NCBI GenBank assembly: GCA_016719485.1
Contig: JADJZB010000028.1
Span: 257,369-321,368, forward strand
DNA from: Holophagales bacterium
Lineage (GTDB): Bacteria; Acidobacteriota; Thermoanaerobaculia; UBA5066
Reading direction: 5' to 3'
DNA: 64,000 nucleotides
A program made the translations under genes and the position numbers. Positions 57,416-64,000 of the stretch are shown here, one piece after another (the stretch's first letter is position 1; each line of letters opens with the position of its first letter). Under the pieces are notes generated by a model, which was not told where the DNA came from, did not search any database, and saw only the letters and a list, made by a program, of their open reading frames with translations.

Positions 57416-58609
57416 ATGAGTCGCTCTCGCCGGATTCTCCTCGCTACCGTCGTTCTCGCAGCCGCTGCGTTCCTCTTCGCGGCAGCTCCTGCCGCGGCCC
57501 AGATGCCCTTCGCCCCTTTCGGCGCCCGGCAGGTCGCCCTGGGCGGGGCGAGCGTCGGCCTCGGCGACGACCCGGCGAGCTTCGTCGACAACCCGGCCCT
57601 CCTCACGCCCGCAGGACGAGGGGGGGCCGCCGCTTACGGAGAGCTCGCCACCGCGAGCAACGAGTTCGTGCCGAAGCTGGCAGGGGTGACGGGGAACGAC
57701 CCGGTCGAGCTCGCGAGCTTCGACTCCCTCGACGCCGCTTCCGTCCGAGCGAACCTCTTCGCGCTCTCCGAGCCGGGCACGAGCGTCCTCGGCGACAGCC
57801 GGTCGGCGATCGCGACCGCCATCAACGGATGGGGCATCTTCGTCGGATCCACCGCGTGGACCGCCGCTGTGGCACGACCCGACCTCGTCCACGTCGAGAG
57901 CGGGATGGACCCGGCGACGAGCTTCGCCTTCAACGACTCCGTCGTCGCCTTCCGGGCCCTGTCTCTCCAGGAGTACGCGGTGTCGCGGGCGATCCCCTTC
58001 TTCGACGGCGCCTTCGTCATCGGCGTCACCGGCCGATACATCCGCGGAACGACCGGGATCAAGGAGGAGAGCGCCTTCACGACCGACATCTCGAGGCTCT
58101 CGACCTTCGTGAGGCGCGGGACGAGCGGCATCGAACGGTCCAAGTCCCGCTACGCGTACGACGTGGGCGCCGTCATCAACATCGGCGCCCTGCGGCTCGG
58201 CGGAGTCATGAAGGGGGTCAACCGCCCGCAGTTCCAGTTCAACGACGACGTCGCTCCACCCCTCGATCGCGGTACCTCGGTCGTCGTGGGGCAGCAGACG
58301 CGCGTCGGCGCCTCTTTCCACATCCAGAGCCTGCGCATGCGGATCGCGGCCGACTACGACCTGAGCAAGAACGAGACGCTGGCGGAGGGCCAGCTCAGCC
58401 GGAACGCCGGCGGCGGGCTCGAGTTCGCCTTCGGGGCCTTCGACGTCCGGGGCGGCGTGACAGTGAACCTCGAGGCCCCCGACAAGCCCTACGTCTACTC
58501 GTTCGGGGTCGGCTTCGGGAACCCGAAGGCGAAGCTGGACCTGGCGGGCATCTATCGCTCGAACGACGGTGCGTACGGCGGGGTCCTCACGACCCGCGTC
58601 GGGTTCTGA
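57416..58609 (+). CDS. Outer-membrane beta-barrel of the TraF_2-like family
   Basis: 397 aa. Signal peptide 1-28 ('ILLATVVLAAAAFLFAAAPA'), then 'FGARQVALGGASVGLGDDPA', a glycine/alanine-rich opening shared by PorV/FadL-like and 'conjugal transfer TraF' (TraF_2) barrel proteins. The rest alternates short amphipathic strands and ends 'YGGVLTTRVGF', with a C-terminal Phe typical for outer-membrane insertion. The database name 'TraF' is misleading: there are no other conjugation genes here. The role may be passive uptake or attachment of secreted proteins. Confidence 0.78.
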   Translation: MSRSRRILLATVVLAAAAFLFAAAPAAAQMPFAPFGARQVALGGASVGLGDDPASFVDNPALLTPAGRGGAAAYGELATASNEFVPKLAGVTGNDPVELASFDSLDAASVRANLFALSEPGTSVLGDSRSAIATAINGWGIFVGSTAWTAAVARPDLVHVESGMDPATSFAFNDSVVAFRALSLQEYAVSRAIPFFDGAFVIGVTGRYIRGTTGIKEESAFTTDISRLSTFVRRGTSGIERSKSRYAYDVGAVINIGALRLGGVMKGVNRPQFQFNDDVAPPLDRGTSVVVGQQTRVGASFHIQSLRMRIAADYDLSKNETLAEGQLSRNAGGGLEFAFGAFDVRGGVTVNLEAPDKPYVYSFGVGFGNPKAKLDLAGIYRSNDGAYGGVLTTRVGF

Positions 58610-58616
58610 CGGCCTA

Positions 58617-59543
58617 TCAACTCTCCGGGGTGACCCGGTCGACGACCAGCGACCCGTCCTCGACGCCGCGGCGAATCGCCTCGAACCAGGAGTCCGGCAC
58701 GTCCCCGACCGGAGGCGCGTCGAGGGCATCTCTCAAGAACGAGTAGAGGAGGCGCCGGTAGAGCACCCGGGCCCCGTCCTTCGACCCTCCACAGAAGAAC
58801 CTGCAGGCGGCGTCCGTAGGGTCCTCGGCGTCGCAGTGCGTCCCCCCGACGATTCTCACGTCGTCGCTTTCGAAGGGCAGGTTCGCGAGGAGCTTTCGGA
58901 CGCTTCCCTTGGAATTGCACGCCGACGGCTCGGACCTCAGGCTGAGAAGCCGGGGCACGGCCACCTTCTTCGCCGCCCCGATGGTCCTCTCCCACGGGAC
59001 GGCGTCGAGGAGCACGACGGCCCGGACCCGGGCGCCGCTCGCCGCCGCCTCGAAGGCCACCGCGCCGCCCGCGCTGTACCCGGCGAGGGCGATCCGCTCC
59101 GGATCGACGAGCCCGAAGAGCGGGTCGCCGGGGCTCGCGGAGCGGGCCTTCAGCCACGCGACGTGATCCCTCGTGCTCTCGACGTTCGCCAGCTGGGCGC
59201 GTTCCCCACCGAGGAGGCTGACGAGGTTCGCGACGAGAACGACGACGCCCCTCTCGGCGAGGAAACGCGACGTGTTCGCGTGACGGACCTTGCTCCGGGC
59301 GAACCCGTGGTCGAGGACGACCGCCGGCCACGGGGGAGGCGGAAGGCCGTTCGCCGCCTGGGGGATGTAGAGGTCGTACGCGACCCGGTCGCCCCGGGCC
59401 ATCGTCCGTTTCCCGGTCTCGACGGCGACGCCGAACGGCCGCGGGACAGGCAAAGCCGCCGGAGGCGGAGCGGAATGAGCCGGAGCGTGCGCCGCGTTGA
59501 GCGCCAGCAGGAGAGCCACCCGGGCGACCCGACCGTGCCTCAC
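58617..59543 (-). CDS. Secreted alpha/beta-hydrolase (dienelactone-hydrolase/chlorophyllase-like)
   Basis: 308 aa; GTG start at 59543 and a signal peptide ('VARVALLLALNAAHAPAHSA'). The fold is shown by 'WPAVVLDHGFARSK' (oxyanion strand), the nucleophile elbow 'LAGYSAGGAVAFEA' and a late histidine in 'VRIVGGTHCDAEDPT'. Cys pairs near the end ('ACRFFCGGS') may form a disulphide, fitting an exported enzyme. The substrate (ester or lactone) is not identifiable. It is convergent with the TraF_2-like gene and divergent from hydG. Confidence 0.87.
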   Translation of the reverse strand: MRHGRVARVALLLALNAAHAPAHSAPPPAALPVPRPFGVAVETGKRTMARGDRVAYDLYIPQAANGLPPPPWPAVVLDHGFARSKVRHANTSRFLAERGVVVLVANLVSLLGGERAQLANVESTRDHVAWLKARSASPGDPLFGLVDPERIALAGYSAGGAVAFEAAASGARVRAVVLLDAVPWERTIGAAKKVAVPRLLSLRSEPSACNSKGSVRKLLANLPFESDDVRIVGGTHCDAEDPTDAACRFFCGGSKDGARVLYRRLLYSFLRDALDAPPVGDVPDSWFEAIRRGVEDGSLVVDRVTPES

Positions 59544-59651
59544 GAACGACCCTCCCCGCGGGCGGCGCGCCTGACTGGACCCGCCCCCCCTCGCCGGGGG
59601 AAGATACCCGATGGCCCGGTCCCCGCGGGACAGCGGCCAAGGGGGCTTTCC

Positions 59652-61064
59652 ATGGTGTCTCTCACGGCCCGTTCCGGGGCGGCGGTCCACATCGACGACG
59701 AGGCCGCCTGGCGGGACCTCGCGTCCGCCTCGCAGACGGACGCCGGCGAGGTCCGCGACCTCCTGGCGAAGGCCCTCGAGATGAAGGGGCTCCGGGGCCG
59801 CGACCTCGCCGTCCTCTCCGGCATCTGTGACCCCGGACTCCTCGACGAGCTGTTCGACACCGCCCGCCGCGTGAAGGAGACGATCTACGGGAAGCGGCTC
59901 GTCCTCTTCGCGCCGCTCTACATTTCGAACCTCTGCGGAAACGAGTGCCTCTACTGCGCCTTCCGCGTCCGGAACACGGAGCTCGAGCGCCGCACGCTGA
60001 CCCAGGAAGAGATCGCCCGCGAGGTGCGCTGGCTCGAGGAGCAGGGGCACAAGCGGATCCTCCTCGTCGCCGGCGAGGCGTACCCGAAGGAGGGCTTCGA
60101 CTACGTCCTGAAGTCGATCGAGACGATCTACGCCACGTCGAGCGGGCCGGGAGAGATCCGCCGCGTCAACGTCAACGTCGCGCCGCTGACGCAGCAGGAG
60201 TTCGTCCGCCTGAAGGACGCGAAGATCGGCACCTACCAGCTCTTCCAGGAGACGTACCACCGCGAGACCTACGGCAGGGTCCACGTCGCCGGGAAAAAGG
60301 CCGACTTCGACTGGCGGCTCTCGGCCATGGACCGGGCGATGGAGGCCGGAATCGACGACGTCGGCATCGGCGCGCTCTTCGGCCTCTTCGACTGGCGGTT
60401 CGAGCTCCTCGCGCTCATGCAGCACGTCGAGCACCTCGAGACGGCCTTCGGCGTGGGACCGCACACGATCTCCGTCCCGCGCATCGAGCCTGCCACGGGC
60501 TCCGCCCTCGCCGCGCACCCCACGCACCCCGTCTCCGACGTCGACTTCCAGAAGCTCGTCGCGATCCTGCGCCTCGCCGTCCCCTACACGGGGCTCATCC
60601 TCTCGACGCGCGAGACGGCGGAGATGCGCCGGGAGACGTTCGCCCTCGGCATCTCGCAGATCTCCGCCGGCAGCCGGACGAACCCGGGGGGATACGACGA
60701 CGGCCCGGGCGAGCTCCACGCCGGACAGTTCTCCCTCGGCGACCACCGCCCGCTCGACGAGGTGATCCGCGACGTCGCCTCCCTCGGCTTCGTCCCGTCG
60801 TTCTGCACGGCCTGCTACCGCCTCGGGCGGACCGGCGCCGACTTCATGGACGTCGCGAGACCCGGAGACATCAAGGAGCACTGCAACCCGAACGCCCTCG
60901 CGACGTTCCAGGAGTACCTCGACGACTACGGCTCAGAGGAGACGAAGCGGGAGGGCGAGGCGTGCATCGCGCGGACGCTCACCGAGATGGAGCCACCGCT
61001 TCGGGAAAAGGCGGCCGAAATGGTCGAGCTCGTGAAGAGTGGCCGCCGCGACGTCTACTGCTGA
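59652..61064 (+). CDS. hydG: [FeFe]-hydrogenase maturase HydG (radical SAM tyrosine lyase)
   Basis: 470 aa, full length. HydG cleaves tyrosine to make CO and CN- ligands for the hydrogenase H-cluster. The radical-SAM cluster motif is CX3CX2C, 'LCGNECLYCAF' (C95, C99, C102); the C-terminal second-cluster motif starts 'FCTACYRLGRTGADFM' and ends with 'KEHCNPN' (CX2C...C). 'GISQISAGSRTNPGGY' and 'QFSLGDHRPLDEVI' are characteristic of HydG rather than ThiH. It is first of three genes in the order hydG-hydF-hydE; no hydrogenase structural gene lies in the window. Confidence 0.96.
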   Translation: MVSLTARSGAAVHIDDEAAWRDLASASQTDAGEVRDLLAKALEMKGLRGRDLAVLSGICDPGLLDELFDTARRVKETIYGKRLVLFAPLYISNLCGNECLYCAFRVRNTELERRTLTQEEIAREVRWLEEQGHKRILLVAGEAYPKEGFDYVLKSIETIYATSSGPGEIRRVNVNVAPLTQQEFVRLKDAKIGTYQLFQETYHRETYGRVHVAGKKADFDWRLSAMDRAMEAGIDDVGIGALFGLFDWRFELLALMQHVEHLETAFGVGPHTISVPRIEPATGSALAAHPTHPVSDVDFQKLVAILRLAVPYTGLILSTRETAEMRRETFALGISQISAGSRTNPGGYDDGPGELHAGQFSLGDHRPLDEVIRDVASLGFVPSFCTACYRLGRTGADFMDVARPGDIKEHCNPNALATFQEYLDDYGSEETKREGEACIARTLTEMEPPLREKAAEMVELVKSGRRDVYC

Positions 61065-61076
61065 GGAGCGCGAAGG

Positions 61077-62066
61077 ATGAACACGGCCCCGCGCAGCCTC
61101 CGCACCCACATCGGCCTCTTCGGCCGGCGCAACGTCGGCAAGTCCAGTGTCCTGAATGCGCTCACCCGGCAGGAGGTCGCCATCGTCTCGGCGACGCCGG
61201 GGACGACGACCGACCCGGTCGAGAAGCCGATGGAGTTCCTCCCCCTCGGGCCGGTCCTCTTCGTCGACACCGCGGGAATCGACGACGAGGGGGCGCTCGG
61301 CGTGCAGAGGATCGCGAAGACGCGCAAGGCGCTCGAGCGGACCGACCTCGCCCTTCTCGTCGCCGAGGCGGGTTCGTGGGGCCCGTTCGAAGAGGAGCTC
61401 CTCGCCGAGATCCGCGCCCGCTCCCTCCCCGTCGTCGTCGTCCTGAACAAGGCCGACGCCGGCGCTGTCGACGCCGCATTCGAGGCTCGCCTCGCCGGCC
61501 TCGGGGTCCCGGCCGTCGAGACGGTCGCCACGTCCGGCTCAGGCATCCCCCAGCTGCGCGAGGCGCTCCTTGCCGCGGCCCCGTCCGACGCCGTCGAGGG
61601 ACGGCGCATCGTCGGGGACCTCGTCTCCCCCGGCGACCTCGTCGTCCTCGTCACACCGATCGACGCCGAGGCTCCGAAGGGGCGGATCATCCTGCCGCAG
61701 CTCCAGACCCTCCGCGACCTCCTCGACTCCGGCGCCATCTCCGTCGTCGTACGCGAGCACGAGCTTCGGAGCGCGCACGCCGGCGTCCCGCTCGAGTTCG
61801 AGACGGTCCAGGGGCGCGACTTCCCGGACGACCTCTCCCGCTTCGCCCTCGTCGTCCACTGCGGCAGCTGCATGGGGAACCGGCGCGAGATGCTCTCGCG
61901 CCTCCTCCGCGGCCGGCAGGCGGGCGTCCCCATGACCAACTACGGGCTGACGATCGCCCGCTCGCTCGGCATCCTCGAGCGGGCGCTCGAGCCGTTTCCC
62001 GCCGCCCTGGAGGCCCTCCGCGACTCCCGCGCGAAAGCCGAACTCCCCGTGGAGGTGACGAAGTGA
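61077..62066 (+). CDS. hydF: [FeFe]-hydrogenase maturation GTPase HydF, with an internal deletion
   Basis: 329 aa, whereas HydF is normally about 400. The GTPase domain is complete: 'GRRNVGKSS' (16-24), 'ATPGTTTDPVEKPM', 'DTAGIDDEG', 'NKADAG'. The dimerisation domain begins normally ('LVSPGDLVVLVTPIDAEAPKG'), but after 'VVVREHELRSA' (about residue 232) the frame jumps directly to 'HAGVPLEFETVQGRDFPDDL'. About 70 residues are missing, including the segment that normally carries the ACTHH-type CxH part of the 4Fe-4S ligand set. The later 'VVHCGSCMGNRREMLSR' (HCxxC) and 'PMTNYGLTIA' remain. Read in frame, so not a simple sequencing slip. Confidence 0.92.
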   Translation: MNTAPRSLRTHIGLFGRRNVGKSSVLNALTRQEVAIVSATPGTTTDPVEKPMEFLPLGPVLFVDTAGIDDEGALGVQRIAKTRKALERTDLALLVAEAGSWGPFEEELLAEIRARSLPVVVVLNKADAGAVDAAFEARLAGLGVPAVETVATSGSGIPQLREALLAAAPSDAVEGRRIVGDLVSPGDLVVLVTPIDAEAPKGRIILPQLQTLRDLLDSGAISVVVREHELRSAHAGVPLEFETVQGRDFPDDLSRFALVVHCGSCMGNRREMLSRLLRGRQAGVPMTNYGLTIARSLGILERALEPFPAALEALRDSRAKAELPVEVTK

Positions 62067-63135
62067 TCGATCGCGCTGGAATCCTGGCCTGGCTTCGCGA
62101 GACCGACCCGACCCGCCTCTCGCGGCTCTACCGCCGTGCCGACGCCGTGAGGCGCGAGCGCGTGGGCGACGAGGTCCACCTGCGCGGCCTCGTCGAGATC
62201 TCGAACCACTGCATCCGGCGCTGCGCCTACTGCGGCATTGCGGCCGCGAACGACGCGCTGCCCCGCTATCGGATGACGAAGGACGAGATCCTCTCCTGCG
62301 CCCAGACGGCGCAGAAGCTCGGCTACGGGTCCGTGGTGCTGCAGGCGGGCGAGGACTACGGCCTGACCCGCGGCTGGGTGGCCGACGTCGTTCGCTCCAT
62401 CAGCTCCTCGACGGGCCTCGCCGTGACGCTCAGCCTCGGCGAACGCCCCGACGAGGACCTCGCGGCCTGGCGCGAGGCGGGCGCCGACCGCTACCTCCTC
62501 CGCTTCGAGACGTCGGACCCCGTTCTCTACGAGGCGATCCACCCCTCGACCCCGGAACGGCGCTCGGATCGCTTCGCGATCCTCGGGCGCCCTCGCCGCC
62601 CTCGGGTACGAGGTCGGGAGCGGCATCCTCGTCGGAATCCCGGGGCAGACCCTCGAGAGCCTCGCCTCGGACCTCCTCCTCTTCCGCGACATGGACCTCG
62701 ACATGATCGGCGTCGGGCCGTACATCCCCCACCCGTCGACGCCGCTCGGGAAGGGCCTCTTCCCGTTCGCCCCCGAAGGAGAGCAGGTCCCGGCCGACGA
62801 GGAGACGACGACGAAGGTCGTCGCCCCCTCGCGCGCCTCGTCCGCCCCGACGCCAACATCCCGAGCACGACGGCCCTCGCGACGCTCGACCCGTCGTGGG
62901 GACGGGAGCGCGGACTCCTCCGCGGGGCGAACGTCGTCATGCCGAACCTCACGCCCCCGGCCTACCGCGCGCTCTACGAGATCTACCCGGGCAAGGCGTG
63001 CGCCTCGGAGAGCGCCGAGGAGTGCGCGAGCTGCCTGCCGAACCGGATCCGGATGATCGGGCGGGTTCCGGGGACGGGTCCGGCGCGCGGAGGAGCTCCG
63101 GGATGCCGGCGGTCCTGCAGGAGCTGCTGGCCTGA
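62063..63135 (+). CDS. hydE: [FeFe]-hydrogenase maturase HydE (radical SAM), three apparent frameshifts
   Basis: About 355 aa when the frame is repaired. The GTG at 62063 overlaps the hydF stop (GTGA). The SAM cluster motif CX3CX2C is 'HCIRRCAYCGIA' (C50, C54, C57). Segments: 62063-62600 to 'RFAILG', then one extra G ('ctcgggcgcc') shifts to 'ALAALGYEVGSGILVG', 'PGQTLESLA' and 'GPYIPHPSTPL'; two extra C's ('gtcgccccctcg', about 62823) shift back to 'LARLVRPDANIPSTTALATL' and 'YPGKACASESAEEC'. A third shift near 63085 would give the likely end 'MPAVLQELLA'. Most of the protein is otherwise well conserved, so sequencing error is likely, but decay cannot be excluded. Confidence 0.85.
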
Positions 63136-63221
63136 CTCGGGAGCATTCGCCGGGCGGCGGCCTATGGTCCCGACGTGGACCCGCCTGCGCCGCTGCCTAC
63201 CATGCCCCACCGGGAGAGAAA

Positions 63222-64000
63222 GTGATGAAGAGGACGGCCGGAAGCCCCCCGGGGCCCACGTTGCGCTCGCCTGCTTTCCTGGTCGCGGCAGGCCCGGCAT
63301 TCGCGGATTTCGAGGACGACGTGAGGAGCGGGCCTGGGCGGGATCCTGGGTCGTGGCGCATAGGTGGAAATGTCCTCCGGCTGCCTGGGCATCTACAACA
63401 ACAACGAGGTCCGCGGCCGGCTGAGCTCGAACAAAGGGGAAGCCGGCGGTTCGCGGAAGGCGAGCTCGCGCGCGTGGACAAGGTCAGCGTGAAGTCCGAC
63501 CGCGTCGACCTCTACCTCACCGTCGCGAGCCGGTCCTCGTGCCCCGCGAGACGGACCCTTCACCCTCTACGACGACGCTCCTGCCGCGTCCAGTTCATGG
63601 TCGACGTACCCGCAGAGGTCATCAAGGGCCGTCGGATGGACGACGTCGACGCGCAGCTGCTCGATGTCGTGGGCGAGTACGAGAGCGCGGCAGCCCCACG
63701 CCGGTCCGTGCCTGGAACCGGCGCGAGCGCGACCCGTATCCGCGCGACTACGAAGACCCTCGCGCGGCACGCAGCCTGGAAGGCCGAAGGGGTGAACCGC
63801 GCCCTCGCGGCGACGCGCATGGCCGCTCTCGACGCGGCGAGCCAAAGGTGATCGAGCGCGTCACCGACGACGCCCTACCTCGACGGATTCGCCGCAGGGG
63901 TGGACGCCCAGCGCAGCCGTTCGACCTTCCTGCCCGGACCTCGCCGGCGCGCTGCAAGCGGCGAGCAGCGCCACTCCGAGCGACCGACGGGGCGGCTCCC
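63222..64000 (+). pseudogene. Secreted protein gene with multiple frameshifts, runs off the window
   Basis: No single frame covers it. Pieces in order: signal-like 'LRSPAFLVAAGPAFADFEDD' (63264-63323), 'CLGIYNNNEVRGRLSSNKG' (about 63383-63439), 'GELARVDKVSVKSDRVDLYL' (about 63460-63519), 'EPVLVPRET' (about 63529), 'FTLYDD' (about 63560), 'CRVQFMVDVPAEVIKGRRMD' (about 63586-63640), 'RHAAWKAEGVNRALAATR' (about 63766), 'VIERVTDD' (about 63848). Together they look like one exported protein that I cannot place in a family. At least five base slips in 600 bases is far above the rest of the window, consistent with poor sequence near a contig end. Confidence 0.55.

Noticed and set aside
57416..58609. 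Conjugation system (TraF)
   Set aside because: The match is to the TraF_2-type barrel fold only; no relaxase, coupling protein or pilus genes occur in the window.

Overview
The window is very GC-rich (about 70% by eye) and densely packed. Neighbouring genes often overlap by four bases (ATGA or GTGA), and starts are mixed ATG/GTG. The large outer-membrane receptors (one of Oar type), a secreted M13 peptidase, secreted sulfatases, a DUF748 envelope protein and 2-oxoacid:ferredoxin oxidoreductase plus HydEFG genes suggest a Gram-negative, at least facultatively anaerobic heterotroph. Acidobacteriota (for example a Thermoanaerobaculia-like lineage) fits best, but this is inference from gene content; no rRNA is present. 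I saw no tRNA, rRNA, CRISPR array or insertion sequence.

Layout. 1-3433 (minus): orphan ParA ATPase, metallophosphoesterase, ABC ATPase and ABC permease (cut by the window edge). 3.5-8.6 kb (plus): GGDEF-EAL protein, FmdB-like zinc ribbon, aconitase with one apparent frameshift. 8.7-10.7 kb: DUF4143 AAA ATPase, then a gene-poor stretch holding a decayed copy of the aconitase 3' end. 10.7-19.7 kb: TPR/double cNMP-binding protein, PGRP-type amidase, M13 peptidase, sirtuin, then a two-gene fused 2-oxoacid:ferredoxin oxidoreductase with an 85-aa Cys protein. 20-24.8 kb: a 1594-aa surface pullulanase. 24.8-27.0 kb (minus): patatin/outer-membrane barrel protein. 27.1-31.7 kb (plus): TPP riboswitch, TonB-dependent receptor, PnuC/PnuT transporter, NadR-like kinase and an exported HAD-like protein lacking its nucleophile. 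31.7-36.3 kb: TerC, PPK2, Obg/DRG-type GTPase, Gcr-family membrane protein (frameshifted). 36.4-42.5 kb: GntR regulator, Oar-like receptor, secreted cyanophycinase plus CapA, and a small Cys-rich protein from a consensus promoter. 42.6-46.7 kb (minus): YfcC-type transporter, M14 carboxypeptidase, enolase-superfamily racemase. 46.9-53.0 kb (minus): DUF748 protein; sigma-54 activator overlapping a bile-acid:Na+ symporter family gene. 53.1-59.5 kb: STAS protein, two sulfatases, membrane protein, TraF_2-like barrel, alpha/beta hydrolase. 59.6-63.1 kb: hydG-hydF-hydE. 63.2-64.0 kb: heavily frameshifted secreted-protein gene.

How the genes work together. The clearest functional unit is the riboswitch-controlled 27-31.7 kb operon, read here as thiamine uptake and trapping: receptor, inner-membrane PnuT, then kinase, with an exported catalytically degenerate HAD protein. 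The other coherent units are the ferredoxin-linked oxidoreductase, the peptide/N-acyl amino acid operon (transporter, peptidase, racemase), the cyanophycinase-CapA pair, and the [FeFe]-hydrogenase maturation set. In the last, HydF lacks an internal segment that normally carries a cluster ligand and HydE is frameshifted.

Caution. Several apparent frameshifts are one-base changes in G or C runs (aconitase, Gcr, racemase, HydE), and they become dense after about 62.5 kb. Sequencing or assembly error is the simplest explanation for most of them, so frameshifted genes are described as one gene each.
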